The notes beneath the pieces were generated by a model that did not search any database, had not been told where the DNA came from, and saw nothing but the letters and a program-made list of their open reading frames with translations. Source: Catellatospora bangladeshensis (GTDB lineage: Bacteria > Actinomycetota > Actinomycetes > Mycobacteriales > Micromonosporaceae). From it: a stretch of 64,000 nucleotides of DNA. The translations under genes were made by a program, and so were the position numbers. Where the stretch lies: assembly GCF_016862575.1 (NCBI RefSeq), contig NZ_BONF01000020.1, positions 124,001 through 188,000 of the forward strand. The letters are read 5' to 3'. Shown here piece by piece: positions 58,519 through 64,000 of this stretch (positions are counted from its first letter, which is position 1; each line of letters begins with the position of its first letter).

Positions 58519-59565
58519 GTGACCCTGACGGTGCGCCCCCGCCGACGGTTCAGGTCCGTTCCCGCGTTCCTCGTTTCGGCGCTCGCCGCCGCCGTGCTGG
58601 TGACGGGCGTGCCGTCCGCCGCGATGGCCGAGCCCAACGAGGTCGGCTCCAGCAAGGTCGCGCAGATGCGCAAGACCCTCGACAGCGCCGCGGCGCAGTA
58701 CCTGGAGGCCGAGGGCCTGCTGGAGGCGTCCAAGACGCAGCAGCGGGAGCTCAACCAGAAGCTGGCCGCCGCGGAGAACCGCTACGCGCGCTCCCGGGCG
58801 AGCATCGTGAAGTACGCCGCGGAGGCGTACAAGAGCGGGCGCCTCGGGGTCGTCGGGGTCATGCTGAACGCGACCTCGCCGGACGAGTTCATGAGCCGGA
58901 CGGCGGCGCTGGAGCGGATGACCGCCCGCGACGAGGCCCGGATCAGCGAGTTCGTCGCCGCGCGCACAGAGATCGACCAGACCAAGGGCGCGATCGACGC
59001 CCAGGTCAAGGAGCAGTCGAAGCAGCTGGCGGAGATGACGAAGCTGCGCAAGGCGACCGAGCGGGCGCTGTCGGCGGTGGGCGGCTACGCCGTCGACGGC
59101 TGGGTGGACCCGTACGCGCCGACCGCCGCGGCGGCCAAGCGCAACCGGGACGGCAGCTGGCCGAAGGAGAGCTGCTCGGTCGACGACCCCACGCCGGCGA
59201 ACGGCTGCATCACCCCGCGTACGAAGCACGCGCTCCTGCAGGCGCAGCGGTGGTACCACTACTACGTCTCCTGCTACCGCCCCGGTGACATGTACGAGCA
59301 CCCCAAGGGCCGGGCCTGCGACTTCTCCTCGGAGCCGAACGGCTTCAAGAACTTCTCCTCCAGGGGTGAGAACAAGCTCTACGGCGACAAGCTGGCGTCG
59401 TTCTTCGTGAAGAACGCGAACCGGCTGGGCGTGATGTACGTGATCTGGTACTGCAAGGTCTGGGTGGCCGGTTCCGGGTGGAAGCACTACTCGGCGGCGG
59501 GCGGCAACTGCGGCGACTCACCGGCCGGCGACCACACCAACCACGTGCACGTGTCCATCCTCTAG
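58519..59565 (+). CDS. secreted coiled-coil protein
   Basis: About 348 residues. The Sec signal peptide (basic tip, hydrophobic core) probably ends after AAMA. A long coiled coil (about 45-185) resembles those of NlpC/P60-type wall hydrolases or their activators. The C-terminal domain (about 215-348) has cysteines and a YHYYVSCYRPGDMYEHPKGRACDFS block, plus a HTNHVHVSIL end with His residues that may bind metal; it does not carry an NlpC/P60 or M23 signature I can verify. GTG 58519 follows GGAAGGA by 8 nt; GTG 58498 is in frame. Confidence 0.78.
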   Translation: MTLTVRPRRRFRSVPAFLVSALAAAVLVTGVPSAAMAEPNEVGSSKVAQMRKTLDSAAAQYLEAEGLLEASKTQQRELNQKLAAAENRYARSRASIVKYAAEAYKSGRLGVVGVMLNATSPDEFMSRTAALERMTARDEARISEFVAARTEIDQTKGAIDAQVKEQSKQLAEMTKLRKATERALSAVGGYAVDGWVDPYAPTAAAAKRNRDGSWPKESCSVDDPTPANGCITPRTKHALLQAQRWYHYYVSCYRPGDMYEHPKGRACDFSSEPNGFKNFSSRGENKLYGDKLASFFVKNANRLGVMYVIWYCKVWVAGSGWKHYSAAGGNCGDSPAGDHTNHVHVSIL

Positions 59566-59727
59566 CTGTTCACGACATCACTTCGGCGGCTGTTGTGGGT
59601 CCGGCCCACATGGCTGCGTGTGAGGTGTCTCTCTAGCGTGGTCCGCGACCACGAGGTTGACCCACTCCGGCAACGCTGCGGAAACGAACCTCGCGGCATC
59701 GGCAGGACCACTCAATGAGGAGATGCA
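59566..59727. other. intergenic leader of the amino-acid ABC operon
   Basis: About 160 bp with no gene. It contains a TTGACC -35-like box (59656-59661) and the CCGGCAACGCTGCGG string (59667-59681), which is similar to strings at 29896 and 58394. No clear hairpin. Confidence 0.4.
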
Positions 59728-60954
59728 GTGAGCGAGCGCAGCAGACTGCACATTTTTGCGCAGAATGTCGGATTGTCCCGGCGGGTACTCGTCGCGTCCA
59801 CGGTCGCCGCCGCCCTGCTGGCCGCGGCCGGTTGCAGCAGCCCGCAGGAGGCGGCGCAGGGCGGGGAGGACGCGCCGGTCAAGGTCGGCCTGGTCTACTC
59901 CCAGTCCGGCGCCCTGGCCAGCTACGGCAAGCAGTACATCGACGGCTTCAAGGCCGGGCTGGCGCAGGCCACCAACGGCACCAACAAGGTCAACGGGCGC
60001 ACGATCGAGCTGCTGGAGGCCGACGACGCCGGTGACCCGGCCAAGGCGGTCACCGCGGCGAAGGACATGCTCGGCAAGGGCGTCAAGATCCTGGCCGGCT
60101 CGGCGTCCTCCGGGGTCGCGCTGCAGGTCGCGCCGATCGCCGCGCAGAACAAGACGCTGTTCATCTCCGGCCCCGCCGCCACCGACGGCGTCACCGGCGT
60201 GAACCGCTACACGTTCCGCTCGGGCCGCCAGTCGTACCAGGACGTGCTCGCCGCGAAGTCGTTCATCGGCGACGCGGCCGGCAAGAAGGTCGTGGTGTTC
60301 GCGCAGGACAGCGCGTTCGGCAAGGCCAACGAGGCCGCGGTCACCGCCGTCATCGGCGGCGCGGGCGCCAAGGTCTCCTCGATCCTGGTGCCGGCCAGCG
60401 CGACCGACTTCACCCCGTTCGCCGACCAGGTCAACACGGCCAAGCCGGACCTGCTCTTCGTGGCCTGGGCGGGCACCACCGCCACCGCCATGTGGGGCGC
60501 GCTGGACCAGCAGGGCGTGCTCACCAGCACCACCGTGGTGACCGGCCTGGACCAGAAGGCGTCGTACCCGGTGTTCGGCGCGGCGGGCGAGAAGATCTCG
60601 TTCCTGTCGCACTACTTCGACGGCGCGACCAGCAACGAGGCCGCCAAGGCGGCGTCGGCGAAGATCACCGGCGGGCTGGACCTGTTCTCGCCGGACGGCT
60701 TCAACGCCGCGCAGATGGTGGTGCGGGCGATCGCCGAGGGCGGCGACGACGTGGAGAAGATGATCACCGCGCTGGAGGGCTGGAGCTTCGACGGGGTCAA
60801 GGGCAAGATGACCATCCGCAAGGACGACCACGCCATGCTCCAGCCGATGTTCCAGGTCAAGCTCGTGGGCTCCGGCGCCGCGGCCAAGCCGCAGCTGGTC
60901 AAGGAGCTGGCCCCGGAAGAGGTCACCCCGCCCGCCGTGGCGATGAAGAGCTGA
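59728..60954 (+). CDS. branched-chain amino acid-type ABC substrate-binding lipoprotein
   Basis: 408 residues. The signal peptide ends in LLAAAGC, so it is a lipoprotein. The mature protein is a type I periplasmic-binding fold: VKVGLVYSQSGALASYGKQYIDGFKAGL, ELLEADDAGDP, GSASSGVALQVAPIAAQNKTLFI. It belongs to the LivJ/UrtA-like group; the ligand may be a branched-chain amino acid, urea, an amide or an aromatic acid. GAGGAG before GTG 59728 fixes the start. It is followed immediately by both ATPases and both permeases. Confidence 0.9.
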   Translation: MSERSRLHIFAQNVGLSRRVLVASTVAAALLAAAGCSSPQEAAQGGEDAPVKVGLVYSQSGALASYGKQYIDGFKAGLAQATNGTNKVNGRTIELLEADDAGDPAKAVTAAKDMLGKGVKILAGSASSGVALQVAPIAAQNKTLFISGPAATDGVTGVNRYTFRSGRQSYQDVLAAKSFIGDAAGKKVVVFAQDSAFGKANEAAVTAVIGGAGAKVSSILVPASATDFTPFADQVNTAKPDLLFVAWAGTTATAMWGALDQQGVLTSTTVVTGLDQKASYPVFGAAGEKISFLSHYFDGATSNEAAKAASAKITGGLDLFSPDGFNAAQMVVRAIAEGGDDVEKMITALEGWSFDGVKGKMTIRKDDHAMLQPMFQVKLVGSGAAAKPQLVKELAPEEVTPPAVAMKS

Positions 60955-60957
60955 CCT

Positions 60958-61797
60958 GTGGACCACCCCTCCCCGGGTCTCGCCGAGGCTGTGTCCCTGC
61001 CCGAACAGCGGCAGGGGCACGGCCTCGGCCCCGCTGAGACCCAAGATGAAGCGGTACTGGCGACCGAGGGCCTGACCTGGCGCATCGGTGAGGTCGCCAT
61101 CGTCGACGGCGTGAGCCTGCGGCTGCGGGCCGGGGAGTTCCTCGGCGTGATCGGCCCCAACGGCGCGGGCAAGACCTCGCTGTTCAACCTGATCTCGGGC
61201 CTGCGTGCGGTGACCGCCGGCCGGGTGCTGCTGCACGGCGCGGACATCACCGCGCTGCCGCCGCACCGCCGCGCCCGCCGCGGCCTCGGCCGCACCTTCC
61301 AGTCCTCGTCGGTGTTCGGCGGCCTGTCCGTACGCGAGAACGTCCGGCTGGCCGTGCAGGCGCAGCGTGGTGGCTCGATGGCCCTGTGGCGGCGCGCCTC
61401 GGCATACCGCGAGGTCGCCGAGCGGGCCGACGAGTGCCTGGCCACGGTAGGGCTGGCCGGTCGCGGCGAGGTGCTCGCGGGCACCCTGGCGCACGGCGAG
61501 AAGCGCAAGCTGGAGATCGCGCTGCTGCTCGCGGGCGAGCCGTCGGTGCTGCTGCTCGACGAGCCCATGGCCGGCGTGTCCGCGGAGGACGTGCCGGAGC
61601 TGGTCGAGGTGATCCGGGGCCTGACCGCCCACAGCGACCGCAGCGTGCTCATGGTGGAGCACCACATGGACGTGATCCTCGGGCTGGCCGACCGCCTCGC
61701 GGTGATGCACCACGGCGCGCTGCTGGCCTGCGACACCCCGGACGCGGTGATGGCCGACGCCACCGTGCAGGAGGCATACCTGGGGGAGGGCCTGTGA
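60958..61797 (+). CDS. livG: ABC transporter ATPase, LivG type
   Basis: 279 residues. A non-homologous 30-residue N-terminal extension precedes Walker A GPNGAGKTS, the LivG-type signature LAHGEKRKLEIA, Walker B VLLLDEPMAGV and the His switch in MVEHHMDV. The GTG follows the binding-protein stop by 3 bp. A GTGA overlap links it to livF. Confidence 0.92.
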   Translation: MDHPSPGLAEAVSLPEQRQGHGLGPAETQDEAVLATEGLTWRIGEVAIVDGVSLRLRAGEFLGVIGPNGAGKTSLFNLISGLRAVTAGRVLLHGADITALPPHRRARRGLGRTFQSSSVFGGLSVRENVRLAVQAQRGGSMALWRRASAYREVAERADECLATVGLAGRGEVLAGTLAHGEKRKLEIALLLAGEPSVLLLDEPMAGVSAEDVPELVEVIRGLTAHSDRSVLMVEHHMDVILGLADRLAVMHHGALLACDTPDAVMADATVQEAYLGEGL

Positions 61798-62513
61798 GCG
61801 CGCTCCTGGAAGTGAACGATCTCTCTGTCCGCATCGCGGGCCTGCACATCCTGCAGGGCGTGTCCTTCTCGGTGGCGCCGTCCGGGGTGACCGTGCTGCT
61901 CGGGCGCAACGGCGTGGGCAAGTCGACCACGCTGCGCGCGATCCTCGGGCTGACCCCGCGCAACGGCGCGGCCACCGGCTCGGTGCGGCTGGGTGGCGAG
62001 GAGATCCTCGGCCGCCCCACGCACGGCCTGGTCAAGGCGGGTCTGGGCTTCGTGCCGGAGGACCGGTGTGTGTTCGCCGGGCTCACCGTCGCGGAGAACC
62101 TTCGGCTGGCCGAGCGCACCTCGACCCCGGACTACGACCTGGTGTTCAAGCTGTTCCCGGAGCTGTCCAAGCGCTCCCGGCAGCGGGCCGGGTCGCTGTC
62201 CGGCGGCCAGCAGCAGATGCTGTCGCTGGGCCGGGTGCTGCTCAACGACAACCGCCTGCTGCTCATCGACGAGCCGACCAAGGGCCTGGCGCCCAAGGTC
62301 GTCACCGAGGTGGCCGAGGCACTGGAGCGGGCCGCGTCGGCCGTGCCGGTGCTGCTGGTCGAGCAGAACCTGGCGGTGGTACGCAGGCTCGCCGGTGACG
62401 CCGTGGTGATCGCCGCGGGCCAGGTGGCCTGGACCGGCCGGGGCGGCGAGCTGCTGGCCGACCCGGAGCTGACCAGATCGCTGCTGTCCGTCAACGCCGC
62501 CGGGGGGCACTGA
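61794..62513 (+). CDS. livF: ABC transporter ATPase, LivF type
   Basis: 239 residues. Walker A GRNGVGKST, LSGGQQQMLSLGRVLL signature, Walker B LLLIDEPTKGLAPKVV and VEQNLAVVRRLA, as in LivF. The start is fixed by the GTGA overlap at 61794. The stop overlaps the permease ATG (TGATG). Confidence 0.93.
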   Translation: MSALLEVNDLSVRIAGLHILQGVSFSVAPSGVTVLLGRNGVGKSTTLRAILGLTPRNGAATGSVRLGGEEILGRPTHGLVKAGLGFVPEDRCVFAGLTVAENLRLAERTSTPDYDLVFKLFPELSKRSRQRAGSLSGGQQQMLSLGRVLLNDNRLLLIDEPTKGLAPKVVTEVAEALERAASAVPVLLVEQNLAVVRRLAGDAVVIAAGQVAWTGRGGELLADPELTRSLLSVNAAGGH

Positions 62514-63400
62514 TGTCGACCGTCATCCTGATGACCGTCACCGGCCTCGGCCTGGCGGCGCTGTACTTCCTCGTCGCCTCGGGCCTGTCGCTCGTGTTCG
62601 GCCTGGCCGACGTGCTCAACTTCGCGCACGGGCTGTTCCTGTCCGTCGGCGCGTACGCCACCTGGTGGGCGGCGGGCAACCTGCCCGGCGCGGGCGCCGA
62701 GGGCTGGGGCTTCGTGCTCGCGGTCGCGTTCGGCGTGCTCGCGGGCACGGTCGTGGCGTCCCTCGTCGAGCTGGTCATGATCAGGCCGCTCTACTCGCGC
62801 ACCATCGAGCAGGTGCTGGTCACGGTCGGACTGTCGCTGGCCGGGGTGGCCGCGCTGCAGGCCGGGTTCGGCGCGGACCCGCGCCCGTTCCCGCGCCCGG
62901 CGTGGACGCAGCAGGTGGTGACCATCGCGGGTGCCCGGGTGCCCATGGACCGGCTGCTGCTCATCGTCGCGGCGCTGGTGGTGCTCGGCGCGCTGCTGGC
63001 CTTCCTGCGCTGGACCCGGTACGGCCTGATCATCCGGGCGGGCGTGGAGAACCGGGAGATGGTCACCGCGCTCGGCATCGACGTGCGCAAGGCGTTCACG
63101 CTGGTCTTCGCGATCGGCGGGGCCGCCGCGGCGCTGGCCGGCGCGCTGGCCGGGGTCTACTCCGGCAGCGTCTCGCCGACCAGCGGCTCCTCCCTGCTGA
63201 TCTTCGCGTTCATCGTGGTGGTGATCGGCGGCATGGGCTCGGTGCTGGGCTCGGCGGCCGCCGCCGTCGCGGTGGGCCTGCTCCAGCAGTTCGTCAACTA
63301 CTACGGCGGCTCGGGCGCCGGAGACGTCTGCGTGGTCGCCCTGCTGGCCCTCGTGCTGCTGTGGCGTCCCGCGGGCCTGGCCGGGAAGGCGGCGGCATGA
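62513..63400 (+). CDS. livH: ABC transporter permease, LivH type
   Basis: 295 residues with about eight helices: GLSLVFGLADVLNFAHGLFLSVGAYATWW is the LivH signature, GVENREMVTALGIDVRKAF the cytoplasmic coupling segment. It overlaps livF by 1 bp and the next permease by 4 bp (ATGA). Confidence 0.92.
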   Translation: MSTVILMTVTGLGLAALYFLVASGLSLVFGLADVLNFAHGLFLSVGAYATWWAAGNLPGAGAEGWGFVLAVAFGVLAGTVVASLVELVMIRPLYSRTIEQVLVTVGLSLAGVAALQAGFGADPRPFPRPAWTQQVVTIAGARVPMDRLLLIVAALVVLGALLAFLRWTRYGLIIRAGVENREMVTALGIDVRKAFTLVFAIGGAAAALAGALAGVYSGSVSPTSGSSLLIFAFIVVVIGGMGSVLGSAAAAVAVGLLQQFVNYYGGSGAGDVCVVALLALVLLWRPAGLAGKAAA

Positions 63401-64000
63401 GCTACCTGAAGAGGTTCTGGCCGGTGGGCGCGTTCGTCGCGCTGGCGCTGCTGCCGTACAGCGGGATCACGATCCCCGGGCTGTTCGACGGGCCGCTCAA
63501 CTCGCCCGGCGCGCTGCAGGTGCTGGCGCTGTGCCTGGTCTTCGGCGGCCTGGCCGCCGGGTACGACCTGCTGTTCGGGCGGACCGGCCTGCTGTCGTTC
63601 GGCCACGCGCTCTACTTCGCGCTCGGCGTGTACGGCACGGACATCCTGATCACCAAGTTCGGCTACCCGCTGCCGCTGGCCGCGCTGCTGGCGGTGCTGT
63701 TCGCGACCACGGTCGCGGTGGCGCTGGGCGCGGTGGCGCTGCGCGTGCACGGCATCGCCTTCTCCATGGTCACGCTGGCCTTCGCCCAGGTCGGCGCGAT
63801 CCTGGTGGCGCGCGACCCGAACGGGCTGACCGGCGGCGAGGAGGGCCTGGCGCTGGACGCGTCCCGGCTGCCCGCGGCGCTGGTCGGGGTGGTGAACACG
63901 GTCAACCTGTACTGGCTGGCGCTGGCCTACCTGGGCCTGGTGCTGACGGTGCTGCACCGGGTGGCGCAGTCGCCGACCGGGCGGGTCTTCGCGGGCCTGC
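63397..64000 (+). CDS. livM: ABC transporter permease, LivM type (cut by window edge)
   Basis: About 201 residues are visible from ATG 63397; the gene continues past the window. Multiple helices and GYDLLFGRTGLLSFGHALYFALGVYG, the LivM-type counterpart of the LivH signature, are present. With the four genes upstream it completes a five-component importer. Confidence 0.9.
   Translation, partial: MSYLKRFWPVGAFVALALLPYSGITIPGLFDGPLNSPGALQVLALCLVFGGLAAGYDLLFGRTGLLSFGHALYFALGVYGTDILITKFGYPLPLAALLAVLFATTVAVALGAVALRVHGIAFSMVTLAFAQVGAILVARDPNGLTGGEEGLALDASRLPAALVGVVNTVNLYWLALAYLGLVLTVLHRVAQSPTGRVFAGL

Noticed and set aside
1-64000. CRISPR array, prophage or insertion sequence
   Set aside because: No regularly spaced identical repeats, no transposase, integrase or phage structural genes, and no composition break large enough to suggest recent transfer.

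Overview
The window is high-GC actinobacterial chromosome. Dense genes, frequent GTG/TTG starts, 4-bp ATGA/GTGA overlaps, many leaderless starts, the SepH, DUF2530, DUF3027 and DUF3071 families and a futalosine menaquinone route all fit an actinomycete, most likely a member of the Micromonosporaceae. The family assignment is inferred from gene content and style, not from a marker gene. No rRNA, CRISPR array, insertion sequence or prophage is visible. Two tRNA genes are present: Thr-CGT (plus) and Arg-CCT (minus).

Layout. 1-6.9 kb: a truncated secreted protein, a PSP1/RicT-like protein, a membrane metallophosphoesterase, a DUF2218 gene under a probable iron box, tRNA-Thr, an unknown protein, an MFS exporter and a Nudix hydrolase. 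6.9-9.5 kb: a bacterial NHEJ operon made of Ku, a stand-alone ATP-dependent ligase and a stand-alone LigD-type polymerase. 9.5-16.6 kb: an HTH regulator with tandem palindromes upstream, an XPB-type helicase, an L,D-transpeptidase lipoprotein, a helicase-associated/WYL protein and a cold-shock protein. 16.7-19.4 kb: menaquinone genes mqnD and mqnB, each coupled to a small or unknown membrane protein. 19.4-31.1 kb: a conserved actinobacterial block with DUF3027, a purine permease, a MarR/MFS pair, thpR, an aldo/keto reductase, sepH, an acyltransferase, serC and a citrate synthase. 31.3-38.7 kb: pdxH, an aldose epimerase, a nitroreductase, a VapB-like orphan, an acyl-CoA dehydrogenase, a CDP-alcohol phosphatidyltransferase, DUF4230 and sdaA.

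38.8-51.1 kb is the most distinctive part: an ABC-2 polysaccharide exporter (permease and ATPase), a two-domain GT2/TagF-like polymerase, and genes that appear to cover the whole route to CMP-pseudaminic acid (pseH, pseI, pseB, pseC, a SpsF/PseF-like cytidylyltransferase and pseG), with two uncharacterised proteins embedded among them. The simplest reading is a locus that makes and exports a pseudaminic-acid-bearing, teichoic-acid-like wall polymer (a teichulosonic acid). That polymer assignment is inference.

51.2-64 kb: an orphan MalK/MsiK-type ATPase, an ECF sigma factor fused to a transmembrane helix and a LytR_C-like exterior domain, tRNA-Arg, a thioesterase, a DHA2 exporter, cutA, a small lipoprotein, an inositol-phosphatase-family enzyme, a secreted coiled-coil protein, and a branched-chain-amino-acid-type ABC operon that runs off the right edge.

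At the DNA level, three 61-bp GATC-bounded palindromes with identical internal geometry (3547, 52601, 54961) form a dispersed repeat family. At least fifteen genes have a TANNNT box 6-8 nt before the start codon, which points to leaderless transcripts.
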